From contig JACSVZ010000002.1 of assembly GCA_014706295.1 (NCBI GenBank), positions 107,938,547-108,002,546 on the forward strand: DNA of 64,000 bases. Direction: 5' to 3'. The translations under genes were made by a program, and so were the position numbers. Position 1 is the first letter of the stretch, and every line of letters starts with the position of its first letter. Under the pieces are notes generated by a model that was not told the origin of the DNA, searched no databases, and worked only from the letters and a program-made list of their open reading frames with translations. Shown one piece after another: positions 1 through 11,765 of this stretch. The stretch is from Lycocorax pyrrhopterus obiensis. Taxonomy: Eukaryota > Chordata > Aves > Passeriformes > Paradisaeidae.

Positions 1-338
1 TATATTTTGGAAGAGAGTGATTTTATCCACTTTTGTTCCCATGCTCCTCATTCTCCTTTGCTCTTTGTCCCCTTCTGTTTGCAAACCTCAAGGGTGTGTT
101 TCATGGTATGAAAGAATGCGTGTTTCAAATCACAAAACGTGTTGATTTGGGATTGGATAGCACTATTGTTGGCAAAGTATGTTACCCCAGCAGAATGGAA
201 CATGTCCAATCACCAAGTGACTATTAAGTCTCCTTGAAAACAAAACACCTGTATATCGATCACTAAGTGTGGAAAGAGATGATTGAAATCAAAATGATGG
301 TGAGTATGCTTATTTCAGTTTGACTGCCTCAATAATTG
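1..338. other. Unique AT-rich DNA, no feature seen
   Basis: No exon, repeat or RNA gene could be recognised here. Short open frames lack any domain. The stretch ends at the (TA)n tract that received the LTR insertion. Confidence 0.6.
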
Positions 339-362
339 TATATATATATATATATATATATA
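339..362. repeat. (TA)n microsatellite, left half
   Basis: Twelve TA units directly precede the 5' TG of the solo LTR. The matching TA run on the far side of the LTR indicates that the element landed inside a pre-existing TA microsatellite, splitting it. Confidence 0.9.
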
Positions 363-710
363 TGTGGCGGTGGCCCAGTCCACCTTTGGCTTTCGCATTA
401 ATCAGGACATCCAGTGGGTGGATTTTCCTGCCCAGGACAGTGGCTCTGAAGGCGAGCCTGACAGTGATGCTGAGGGCGGTGCCGAGAAACAAACCACACC
501 CCAGAGTTGCCAATCTTAGTGGGGTCTCCTCCCCCGGGCTACCTTGTTCTCGTGTTTATTCAAATAATTTCTAGAAGGTTCTGTCTTGTTACAATCCCCA
601 TTGGTTCATTTAAATAAGACCCTCCCTAAGCACCTTGTTATCGGGTACCTGTCACTGTTTGTCATTTCCCTATCGGTTTATCCCCTTGTTCCTCCCCTTT
701 TTACTTGTTC

Positions 711-717
711 TATAAAA
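711..717 (+). promoter_or_regulatory. TATA box of the solo LTR
   Basis: TATAAAA followed by GG sits about 350 bp into the LTR and 79 bp before its AATAAA signal. This is the canonical U3 promoter position, with transcription expected to start about 25-30 bp downstream. Whether the promoter is still active cannot be read from sequence. Confidence 0.7.
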
Positions 718-795
718 GGTCAAGCAACTGTCTTTCTGGGCTCTTTTTGTTGCCTTCCTTCCTTGCCTTTTATTTTCCTGACCCTCGGGGCGGGG

Positions 796-801
796 AATAA
801 A
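796..801 (+). terminator. Polyadenylation signal of the solo LTR
   Basis: AATAAA preceded by a G-rich run (GGGGCGGGG). Its spacing from the TATA box fits a short R region, and cleavage would be expected 10-30 bp downstream. Confidence 0.7.
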
Positions 802-1018
802 GACTTGGATTGCTGCAACAAAGAGTCCCTCTCTCCTCCTTTGCCTCTGCCACTTGCTACAGTAACAACCGACTGCTGCCAGGTCCACAGAGACCCTAAA
901 AGCAGACTGCTCCACCAGGAGCTTCCATCAGACTGCCAAGCTGCAGACTGTCCCACCGCTGGGGCATTTGCTAGCAAGTCACCTGCTTGGCCTCTGGGTG
1001 GTCAGGCGGTCAGCGGCA

Positions 1019-1031
1019 TATATATATATAT
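1019..1031. repeat. (TA)n microsatellite, right half
   Basis: TA repeat directly after the terminal CA of the LTR. Together with 339-362 it represents the interrupted target tract. Confidence 0.85.
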
Positions 1032-1069
1032 TTGACTAAAGCCTGGACTAAGATTTTTCCCTTTGATGT

Positions 1070-1618
1070 CTACTCAGCCCTGATGAGGCCACATCTGGTG
1101 TACTGTGTCCAGTTCTGGGCTCCTCAGTACAAGAGAGACATGGAGCTCCTGGGAGTGGGTCCAGTGGAGGGCAACAAAGGTGATTAAGGGGTTGGAGCAC
1201 CTCTTACAAGGACAGGCTGAGTGAGCTGGGCCTGTTCAACCTTGAGAAGAGATGACTGAGGGGAGATCTCATCCTTGTACATAAGTATCTGAAGAGAGGT
1301 TGTCAAGAGGATGGAGCCAGGCTCTTCTTGGTGGTGCCAAGCAATAGGACAAGAGGTAATGGGCAGAAACTGAGGCACAGGAAGTTCCATCTGAATATGA
1401 GGAGAAATTTCTTTACTGTGCAGTGACCATGCACTGGAACAGATTGCCCTGAGAGGTTGTGGAGTCACCCTCACTGGAGATACCCAAGAAACACCTGGAC
1501 ACAATCACAATCCTGTGCAATGTGCTCTAGGATGACCCTGCTTCAGCAGGTAGGTTGGATGACAAGGCCCTCTTTGGTCCCTTCTAACCCTCCCTGTTCT
1601 GCGATTCTGTGATTCTGC
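1070..1618 (+). mobile_element. CR1 LINE, 3' end (5'-truncated)
   Basis: The DNA follows the CR1 consensus through the last part of ORF2 and the 3' UTR: 'gaggccacatctggtgtactg', 'tccagttctgggctcc', 'cctgttcaaccttgagaag', 'aggaagttccatctgaatat', 'gcactggaacagattgccc'. It ends with the CR1-specific 8-bp tail repeats GCGATTCTGTGATTCTG. CR1 is a chicken-repeat-type non-LTR retrotransposon, and typical copies are 5'-truncated like this one. The reading frame is broken by stops and indels, so it is inactive. It lies about 40 bp after the solo LTR and its TA tract. Confidence 0.93.
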
Positions 1619-4600
1619 GTCCATACATAGCAATACCAGGGCAGACACGGCTCCTCTTAAGGGACTCTGGGTGGTCTGCGGCTGACTCTCTTCCGTGGGA
1701 TCTGTTCAAGCTAGAGAGTCACTTCAGCCTATTAAAATGTCAATTAGAGATAATTTAATCATAGTCTAGAAGTAGGAAAAACACCAGTAAAACTGTCATC
1801 CCAGCCTAGAAGTTGAAAATAAAACAAGACAAAAAAATGAAAGGGGAAGTTGAATAATATATTCAAATATAACTTAGTTTCACACTTTTAAATGAAAGCA
1901 ATTTGCCAGTAATTATGGTAGGTTTTTATTCCTCTGACAATTTTAAATGGTGATTGAATGCTTTGTTTATGCTGTCTAGTTTAGAGATGAGTTACTTTAA
2001 GTAATTCCTGTGCCTTTTGTTAGACAGGCAACTAGACAGACCAAGTGGGTCCTCTCCGGCGTATCTCTCTTTAGCCTATTTCTCTTCCTGAAAGGAGGAG
2101 TTGTCCTTGAATAGGCAGGAGCTTCTAGGGGAGAAAATGCTATAAAGAGACAAAGACATTTGAGATAACTTACTCTGTCAAGCACAGGCTAATGGAAAGT
2201 GTTCCCACCTGTTACTGTAACAAAGATGAACTATGTGCTTGTCTACAGAGGCTGGATACAGATGGACAAGAGCCTGCTCCTCCTGCAGGAAAGTTGATCA
2301 CCAAAGTCATATTTACTCCGAAAATTGTGCTTTATCAGTAGAGCTGAATTGATAAGCTTCACCTATAGGCAGGATGTATGAGTTGTACATCTGGCAGTAT
2401 TGCATGTCTTCCAGGTAAAATCTGGCTCATAATGTGCATCCTAAAGTTACATCATACATCTCTGAGAAGATTTATCTCCTAAATTATGAGAAAGATGAAG
2501 AGAAAAAAGAGAGGCATTTCACTGGATACATTTCCAGGCTGTCCTCACCCATAAAAAGATTTGCAAGGTCCAATTATCTCTATGAAGTAGCTAGCATTTC
2601 AGAAATCTGTGCTTTTAAAAAAAGAAACCATTGTTTTATATATTATATAAAAATCTCAATTCAGCTGCATAGAGAAGGAAAATCCAATTCCTGAGAGGAC
2701 TTTCCATCCCTCTCCCCACCCCATCCTGGAATAAACCACAAATATTTCAGATCTCTGTAGGAAGAGACTTGTACCTCCAGCACCCAAAACCCTAGCAGAT
2801 CTCATCAAGAAAGTCACATTCTTGAAGCCCACGTTCTGGAGTAGACCCTTGGACAGTACAACATTAATTCACGAGAGACTTTGAAACCATGTAGGATTTG
2901 CTATAAAGTTCTGTGAAACTGAACACATCTGATTTGTTGAATTGATAAATGGAAAAAATTAAAACGGTGCTTGCTGCTTTAAATGACGAAAGCAACTACA
3001 AAGTTTATTGAAGTCAATGGGAAGACTTGAAAATATTGGCTACAAATGTTTGTTAGATGTGGTTTTGGTATTTGTAAATTACCGCTGCGGGTTTTTGCCT
3101 TTAACTATATCCAGCAGGCAAAATATTAACATAGAAGTAAATTAGATAAAGATATTCTTGTGTAATTTCCATTCAAATTACATGGAACTCTGATTGTCCC
3201 TGGAAAATGCATCTAGTAAGAAAAAAACACCTTCATATTTATGGTTTTAGGACTGCAAGTCCAACAAATCTCAGAGTGATTCATTACGAAGCTAGATACG
3301 GTCTTCAACCGAAAAGCTTCTATAATTTATTAAGGGATTCATTTACTTGATTTTTTTCCACCTATGTCAAGAGAATAAAATAAAGTTTTTAATCTTTATT
3401 GATGTTTTAGGTACAACAACTACAGCATACAGACTCAGTGGCTTTGTTCACCCTGGAATTCCTGTAGAACAGTCCTTTGCTGAGAAAATTTAACACCTAT
3501 TTCTTCTTTGCTATTCTTTTTTTGAATATGAGAGGATGGGGCTTGGATTTGGTGGGGGTGAAGAGGCTCGTTGTTAAGTGGTTATTTTTTTCTCTCTTTC
3601 CCCCTGCTCCCACGGAGATTAGTAATTCTATCCAGCACTAAATCAGTGAACAGGAGTTGAACTTTACAGTAGTAAATAAATAATAAAAAATTGCACACGG
3701 AGGTAGCAAAAACTAGTTTCACTATTTTGTGAAGCTTCCTGCTACACCAGGAGCATAAGTAAATATAATTTTGGTGTCCTTATCTCCATATTACACACAA
3801 GTTGAGGGTTTGTCAATATTCTTCTAGGCTCTTTTGAACATTTATCAGTCAGCATTGGCAGCTGTGACAGGATGACTGCTCACTGAATACCAAATGCAGC
3901 AATACAAAGCTCTCATTCTTCAACAAGTTATTACTTTGAAACGATTATTTTTTAAGATAAGTTTTCTACAAGTACTTAAGTCAGACTTTTCACCATCTCT
4001 GAGTTCTAGGAGGATGTAAAATACTTTGATGCAAATTGTATCTGTAAGCAGTACATGTAATATGAATGTTTCTGTGTAAGTGGATCTTTGTATTGAAAAG
4101 GAATTTGATTCTTCCCTAATGTATCAAGGTCTTATATACACCACTGTTTATCCTACTGCTTATAATTAATAAACTTTAAATATTTTGGATGGAAACTCAT
4201 GCAGAATGTAATGGCATTCTTGGATTAACACATGGTTTTTTACATATTCATAAAAAATCCAATTTTACTTTTATTAAACAGAAAACCTGCACCACACTGA
4301 ATGCATAGAGTGTCAAGGTTAGAGGTGAATAATTTCTCCAGGAATGGAAGTGCTTACTTCCAATAACTTAGGAGCTGAATGAAGGTGCAGTGGGAAGAAA
4401 AACGCTTACCCTACAGAATTACAGATGTGCATTTGGAATAGAACAGTTTCCATTCCATTACACATTTTTTGCATCTGAAGTGGTCTTTGTTTCTGTGAAT
4501 TCTCCACTGCTGGGGGGGGTGAATGAAAATAATTCAAGAGCCAGAGATAAATCATGTTCATCATTAAAGAAAACTGTGATCACATTAAAAGGTTTTCTAC

Positions 4601-6289
4601 TCATCCCACAGCAAATAAAATGTAATGATGGTATGTATGCAACGCAGAAATTATCTGGCTGTTAAAAAAAATTGACTGTTTTTGTTGATTACAAGATACA
4701 CTTTTATAACATATCTTGAAGATGCAATTACATCAACCAGATGAAAAAAGATTAATTAATTAATTGATTACATTAATTTGGGAACATGCTGGAAATGTTT
4801 TTTATATTACTCAATTTCCATTTATTCTTGAAATAATCTACTCTAATGGTAATAACTAAGATAATCCAGTTCCTTTTCTCTTACAAAAAGAATCTGTTTA
4901 TATAATAAAGAAAATGTGGTTTCAGTGTCTGAGAAAAGAAATTGCTACAGGTTTCTAGGGAGTGGGAAAAACTCACCTTTTAAGAGCTATAGAAGCAGTA
5001 TATGGTATAAAATGTTCCATATAGCTAATGGCATTCTTCTAGGTGTACCTTGTACAATATTTATCTAATTTAGCAAATGACAATGACAATATTTTTTTCC
5101 AGGTAATATTTCAAAAATTTTCTATTGTCTTATCCATCAGCATTGTTTTTTCTGCATTCTTTAGTCTCATCCCTATTTTCTTTGGTTCCAATTGGTATTG
5201 TTGCTGCCTCTTAGTTGAGTAAAGGTTACCCTTAAACTAATTTTTCATGACTCTTCATGATGTTGGAATTCAAATGAATACAGAAAGAAAGAAAACACAA
5301 AGGGATGCATATATCTTTAAAGAAAATTCACTAATAATGTGAATTAATACCCCTGCAAGTAACATTTACTCAACTGTAGTCTTAATTACACCTTGAAATC
5401 TGTAAGCTTAAGTTTGTTTCTTCACTTAATTAGGCTTTTTCCTTTTAATTCAGCTTGTATTTTACTCGTTGTTTCCAGACCTCTATTGTTTAAATGGCAG
5501 AAGTTTAATTATTTCTTGGTTTGCATGTGAAAACAGCATCATTAATGACATTACAAAAAGGAAAACATTCTCTCTTTAAAGTAACAAGGGTTTTGTAGCC
5601 CAATCTCTAAAAAAGTAATCCTGCATCTGCTTTGTTTTATCCTGTTTAGAATCTTTGTGCTTCCTAACTGATGTGCCACAGCACACACTAATAATTAAGA
5701 GGAAAACTGGGGCTGATGGAAACCATTGATTTTGGATTAAAAACAATTAATTCCTCCAACTGTGAGCTGAGTGTTCATATTGTTTGTTGTTGTAGTTATT
5801 CAGGAATCAGTTGAGTCATTTATGCAAATATCTGTGTATCTCCAAGAGTTCAGAGGATCTTTGAATGGGTAATTAATTGTGGAAAACTTCTCATTTAAAA
5901 TGGATAATGCATTTTCCCACTTGGTCTTTTTATCATCATAGGGCACAGGAGCCATAGTCAGGGACTAACACTTTTGTTAGATAAGCAGACTGTTAGAACT
6001 GCACACAGACCTAACCTGAAGACAGCACAGTCCAAATGTAAGATGAAAGGGCACATGCAAACCTGGGGGAACAAAGAGAACATAAATCTTACCAGGAAAT
6101 TTCATTGACATATCATCAGGAGTGTTATTTTCAAGCTTTTTATTAGAATTTGCATTGAGGGAAAGAATTTTGGAAGATATGAAGGCATTAGTCTTTCTAC
6201 TTCCCGAGACATGATCTCCCAAGTGTGAGAAATAGTGTCTGTAAGTACTTGAAATAGAGGCAGGCATAAGCAGAAGTGGGACCCAGTAA
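1619..6289. other. Unique AT-rich DNA without recognisable genes
   Basis: Scanned on both strands. Only short frames were seen, none with domains or convincing splice context. The first about 120 bp after the CR1 are somewhat GC-richer. There are short homopolymer runs and a small TTAA-repeat patch near 4751-4765. The rest looks like ordinary intergenic or intronic sequence. Confidence 0.6.
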
Positions 6290-6470
6290 TGAGTGTAAGG
6301 TGACAATAAGTAGGGAGGGACATAGCTGTGAAAGGCTTTGAAAGTGAGGAAAAGATCTTATGCTTGATTCACTGGAAAGGGACAAGCAACAAAAAGAGTG
6401 GGTGGTATCAAAGCTTAGAAAATGTTCTTCAGAGCAGCGTTAAGAGCAGGATGGAGCTGTACTTATCATC
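6290..6470 (+). repeat. Possible ancient interspersed repeat remnant
   Basis: The wording 'gctgtgaaaggctttgaaag', a following purine-rich stretch, 'ggtatcaaagcttagaaaat' and 'ttcagagcagcgttaagagc' resembles a widely dispersed old amniote repeat that carries similar phrases (growing-tissue neutral decay, many mismatches). I cannot name the family with certainty and the boundaries are estimates. It could be chance resemblance. Confidence 0.3.
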
Positions 6471-7574
6471 AGACAACTGAGGTGACAAAAGCCTGAATAT
6501 TAGCTGCATCTGAGTTTCCAAGTCCTTAAGGACACCTCACTTTTAAGGAGACAAGGGATATCTAAATTATATCTCCTTCAGGGCAGTGAAGGAAGGGATT
6601 ATAAAGGCTTGGGGGAAAGATCTCTTGGAGGCAGGAGCGAGGTTTTTTCTGATTCTTTTTTAGTTTAGTTCAACTGATCCAGAGCAATTTCTTTGGAGTC
6701 AATTCTGTAATAAAGAGGCTCAAATTGAAGTTTTCTTTACACAAAGTTGTTTTCATGAGCCAAATGACATTTTAATGGACAAGGTCATTAAATTAAATAA
6801 ATTTTGATTAAATAGAAAGTACATTTTCACCAGGAAATCATTCCAATGTAAAATCTTCAACTATCTTAAAGTGAATATTTTGTAAGCAATCAAATATCTG
6901 GCAGGGAATATCCAAAAACTGCTTTTGAATGATGAGACATTTTGCATGCAAACAAGACTGGGTCATGAATAAATTGATAATCAAAAGACACTGCATTTGC
7001 ATATTGTTAGTAATGACTAAGCCATCAACATTTAAGAAACTATTCCTGAATCTAATTTTTTCTTTTCGTTTATGAGTACTGCACAAACTGTCAAAAAATT
7101 ATACTTTGTAAAACTGTAAACTTTTATCTGTGATGTCCTTACCAGTTTTTTTCTTCATCACAACTACTTTTCTTTTACCTTCCCAATTTATTATAAGAAA
7201 GGCAGTATAGCATGCACATAATATTAACTGTAACCTAGCTTACAGAGAATAAATGTACAAAAAGAATACTGTAAGTAAAGTATCTTTGTATTATTTCTGC
7301 CTTTGTGCACTATCAAGGACCACAGTTAGAGACAGGATTTGTTTATATTCTTTTAAGTGACCTCAGGTTATTTTAGGAAATTTAGCCAAGATTATGCAAT
7401 AGTAATAACTATGGACTCATAAATTCTGTAGATAACATTGAGAGAGCAAGAAAGAACCTGAAGAAACTGGTAAACCTCTTCCTTGTCACTGAAGCTTTGA
7501 ATCACAAAGTTTTGTTAGTCACTAGAGCTTGCTACTGAAGTAACTACCACCTTTACAATCCTAATCTGTGATTA
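6471..7574. other. Unique AT-rich DNA, no feature seen
   Basis: No gene, RNA or clear repeat recognised. The short frames present lack domains. Confidence 0.55.
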
Positions 7575-8272
7575 AACTGAACACAGTATTCAAGGTGCAG
7601 TCTCATCTGTGCTGAGTATAGAGGGATAGTCATGTCCCTGGTTCTGCTGGCAGTACTAATGATACAGGCCAGGATGCCATTGGCCCTCTTTGCCACCTGA
7701 GCACGCTGTTCATGTTCAGCCAGATGTTGACCAGTCTCCCCAGATCCCTTTCCAACAGGCGTCTTTCCAGACACTCTTCCCCAAATCTATAACACTGCGT
7801 GGGTTTATTGTGACCCGAGTGCAGGACCCAGAACTTCACCTGGTTGAACCTCATAAAATTGGCCTTGGCCCATCCATTCAGCCTCTCCAGATCTCTCTGC
7901 AGAGCCTTCCTGCCCTCCAGTGGATCAACACTCCCACCCAGCATGGTACTGTCTGTGAACTGAGGGTGGACTCAATCCCATTGTCCATATTATTGATAAA
8001 GTTATCAAGCAGAGGTAGCACCATACTGAGCCCCAGGGAACACCACTTGTGAACGGACTGAATTCCATTTACCACAACGTTTTTGGACATGGACATTCAG
8101 AGAGTTTGTTATCCAGAAAAGAGCACAACCATCCAAGCTATGAGAAGCCATTTTCTCCAGAAGAATGCTGTGGAAACCAGTGTCAAAAGCTTCATTAAAG
8201 TCTAGGTGACACCCACAGCCTTTTCTACTTACATCAAACAACTTCATGATACACCATTGCAACTTCTCTATG
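7575..8272 (-). mobile_element. CR1 LINE, internal reverse-transcriptase fragment
   Basis: Read on the minus strand, several frames joined by indels give CR1 ORF2 reverse transcriptase. In order from 8262 downward they are a palm segment with 'LDFNEAFDTGFHSILLEKM' (the LDFSKAFD-type motif A), a 'GIESTLSS' segment, then 'GGSVDPLEGRKALQRDLERL' and 'HLEYCVQF'. The frame shifts more than once and the YADD-type catalytic region is not intact. Both ends stop inside the ORF, and the CR1 3' UTR and tail are absent on the left, so this is an internal remnant and not an ordinary 3'-end copy. It is inactive. Likely old, judging by indels. Confidence 0.9.
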
Positions 8273-11200
8273 GTTTAATTGAATGCCATATTCACTAGAA
8301 ATTAACAAAATACTTTTCGGAGTATTTACACTATTACTTACTTCCATCTTAATTAGTATCCAGGGTTCAGACAGCCTACTTTTCTCTTTATTGAGAAGCA
8401 TTTTTCAAGTATGGTTGTTATGTTCTTTATCTTTTGATGTCTCTGGATATGGTGGAACAGTTCTGCTACAACAAGTGATAGACTTCACAAAACAATTTTC
8501 TCTGCTACTATTTTTTCATGGGCTTGATTTGAAATATAAGTGTCATTTTAATTGTCAGATTTTTTTAGATTTTTAGAGTCAGAACTTGCATATACCAAAG
8601 AGAAAAATATATCATGTCAGCACAGTACCACTGATCAATTAATGTAAAACATCCTGCTCTGCCCCTTCCATACTCGTCTTTTAAAACATACTCTAAGAGA
8701 CTCAGATCTGAAGCAGGTGATACAAGTGTGGGTTAGTGGGTTACAGCCTTTAATTACCTGTGATATCCTGGAGGACTAATGACAATCTACCACACAGATG
8801 CCTGCAGAGATCATTACTTCCCCTTTTCAAAGACTAATTATCTCTAGCATGATGAACTATGTCATCTAGAATATAGAAATTATTACTTCAGTTTAAAAAT
8901 AAAAAATCAGGAAACGAGGATGTTCTGCCTTTTTTTCTCAGTCATTGTTTTGTTATGTTTCTCTGTGACTGATGGTTTTGCATAAAGATTGAATTAACAT
9001 ATGTGAAAATGCTAACTGGAATATGTTCATGAAATACATTCACTGGAGCCTCTTCATCTCAATTACATGAGACACTGGTGCATGGGATCTTTCATATTAC
9101 TGGGTGCTCAATGAAGTAGGTGAAGCCTTAGGCAACACAGTACCACAGAATTATCTAATGTGACTACATCCTAAAGCAATGCATGCCCTGCTACGTCTTA
9201 TGACTAAATTGTCTCATGAATATGCAAAATGTGGTTAAATTGTGGAGAATGCAAAATTATTTACAATTCAAATACCATCACCCAAATGCATATTAAAATT
9301 AATGACTTTTGGATAAATGCTAATGAATAGGAAATAATTCTGCTTAAAAAAATAATACTCATGCATCAATAATTGATGTATTTTGCTTTTGAAACTAAGT
9401 AGCTTCATTTCCAGTTAGAATAGAAACCATAATACACTAGTTATTTGTACTAAATGGTCTTTTATCAGAACTTATATTTATGCCTACGTATTATTTTTCT
9501 GTTTCTCAGCATGACCTCAGTCAGAATTATTTTATGCATAATTAGTTTTTGCACATACAGATCAATACCTTGGCACAAACACTCTACACGACTAAACTGG
9601 GCATGCCAGCTGCCAAGAATTCGTAATACAGGTATCGACCAAAAAGAGAAAAGTAGACATGTTTCAGCATGTTTGTGTCTATGTGTACTCTTTGGGGGGT
9701 TGGATGAAGTTCTGAATTATGAAAAAAAACCACATGAAGTCGGGAAATTTCTGAAGTTATCACTTTAAAATGCACACTTACACTCAACACTGGAATAGCA
9801 TAAGTCAACATCTACCCTGTGTGATTCTGCTTTTCACGTCCGTTTCTTCTACATGTGGTTTTGTAATGGATAAGAACCCAGGTCACTGGCTGCCAGTGTG
9901 CAAAATGGTTAAGTGCTTTAGTTCAAGTCAGATAACTTAACATGTAATATGGTTCAGTAGAAAATATCCCAAGTAGGAAAGAGAGGACTGAAAAAGTCAA
10001 TCTAGTCATACAGTCATGTTCATAAATAATTAGAATCACTGAGAACCATGAAGAGAGCTGCTTTTTAGCAAATATACCATGTTCTGCTTTTAAAATTCCC
10101 AGTTAGGAATGGATTAAACATACTTCTTGAATGGCTTAGGTGAACAAATGCAAGAACAGGAACTAAAATGAAATAAGAGTATCCTCCATTTCACTTTTCA
10201 TTAAAACTGAACTTTAATTTCAGCTTTAGGGAACACAGGTAAAAAAAGGTCAGATTTTTGTAGGTAATGTAATCTGCAAAATCTCATTACTTCATGATGG
10301 TTTGGGCAGACTTTTTAGAGAGACCAGATATAGCAGAGTCATTTCCAATGAAACACTGATGGAAATCCACCTGTGCTCTTGCTCAATTTTGTCTCCCCTG
10401 GGACTACCTGCAATGCTAGGCTCTGCTTCCCAGAAGCACTGACTGCTAGAGGAAGGCAGCTCACGTGCAACCTTCTTTCTGAAACAATTGCATGGAATGA
10501 GGCACCTGGGAACAAACTGCAAATTTCTGTTCCTCCTACACCAAATTGGTCAGAAATCTCCTTTTTTTAAAATCCCATGTCTGTGTTGCCTTAGGCTGCA
10601 CTGCCCATCTGTGGCTATGGATTTTAGCAGACTCTTCCTTACCATGTATATAAATTCTTTTCCTGGCTACATACAAAAAAAATATCTACTCTTCCATCAT
10701 CTTAGTGAAAGATAATAAAGTAACACAATGTAGTGGGTTGAACCTGAGTTGATGGGCAAACCATCAGCCACACTGACTGTATTTCATCAAAAGTGAATTT
10801 CCTCAAGGCACCAGGAAGCAAATGACACTTCACAGCAATTTCCAATTATTGTAAATGTACCACTCCCGCTCCTTCACTGATTTTTGATATTCATGCTGTA
10901 GGTCTGGTTATAGGAGTTAAATACTGTTGCAGCCTAACAAATCTGTCCTGGTGATTTTAGTCTGATTGTTAGTGTTAAAGCAAAGACCATTTATCTCACA
11001 AGAGTGATTAGAAACATGCTTTCTACCAAGTATGTTTCCTAACATGAGAATATTTCTGATTTAAGTTCTGTTAGTTCAGTGAACAAAAACCGAAAAACAC
11101 TGAAGAGAAAATGATGGAGAAATAATAGCTTATGAGACCACTATCCCCCATCTCCAGTTTTTTTCTTCTGCTGCATACATCAGAGTGGTCCTGAACTGTG

Positions 11201-11574
11201 ATTACACCCAAGACTTAGAGTCAACACATTGGCATGAAAATTCCTTGAAATTAACTGTAAAGGATCAGTAATTCATATTCTGCCATGATATTTTCATAGC
11301 CTATTCACATTGTCTGGTGGAAAAGGAATATTGGTGCACTTGTATTGTGATGTTTTCCTTCTACATGTGTTAACTAATATCTAAGGCTGACCTGCTGGTG
11401 CATGTTCCATAAAGTCAAGATCACCTCAACGGATTTGTGATAATCTGAATGCCAAAGAATCTAAAGAATCACTTAAACCTATGAATCACTTTCAGACTAA
11501 CACTACAAGGCATAGATGAGGCCCAGTGGTGGATACATTCCACACTTTAACTTCAGAGCGTCAAAGAGAAGCAC
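8273..11574. other. Unique AT-rich DNA, enhancer-like patch near 9.2-9.4 kb
   Basis: No gene was recognised. Around 9215-9330 there is a cluster of octamer-like and homeodomain-like words (ATGCAAAAT, ATGCATATTA, ATGCTAAT), which is suggestive of conserved non-coding DNA but unproven. A short match to an LTR start near 10733 was not accepted as an element. Confidence 0.5.
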
Positions 11575-11765
11575 ACCAAAAAACAAAAACAGTTCCCCCA
11601 AACAAACCTCCCCCGCTTCCTTCGCAAAAAAACAAATCAAAAAACCCAAAAAAAACAAACCCAAAAATCCACAATAAATAAACAAAAATATTTGAAAGTA
11701 CACTGTGGGGAAAAAACCCAAACAACCCACACAAGAAAACAAAGACAAAACAAAAATAACAAAGT
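11575..11765. repeat. A/C-rich low-complexity tract
   Basis: About 190 bp of runs such as AAAAACAAA and CCCAAAAAA on the plus strand. The hydrophobic 113-codon frame on the opposite strand is a by-product of the T/G-rich composition and is not a gene. Confidence 0.8.

Larger units (their letters stand above)
363..1018 (+). mobile_element. Solo LTR of an endogenous retrovirus
   Basis: The segment starts with TG (TGTGGCGG) and ends with CA (AGCGGCA), and is bracketed by TA repeat on both sides, so a target duplication such as TATATA is compatible but cannot be sized exactly. Inside it has the order expected of a plus-strand LTR: a U3-like region, a TATAAAA box at 711-717, an AATAAA signal at 796-801, then a U5-like pyrimidine-rich and GC-richer end. 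Length about 656 bp is normal for an LTR. No primer-binding site or internal retroviral gene follows, because the TA tract resumes immediately, so this is a solo LTR left by recombination. A 149-codon frame inside it is incidental. The composition is clearly GC-richer than the surroundings. Family not identified; the possible 6-bp duplication would favour an ERVK-like group, but this is weak. Confidence 0.85.

Noticed and set aside
586..1035. 149-codon plus-strand frame
   Set aside because: It lies within the LTR and runs through its TATA box, poly(A) signal and the right edge into the TA tract; no retroviral or host domain.
1665..1676. CTCTGGGTGGTC, also present in the LTR at 992-1003
   Set aside because: Only 12 bases match and the flanks differ; most likely chance.
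10733..10770. TGTAGTGGGTTGAACCTGAG, similar to the first bases of some avian ERVL LTRs
   Set aside because: Similarity stops after about 30 bp; no TATA box, poly(A) signal or 3' end follows.
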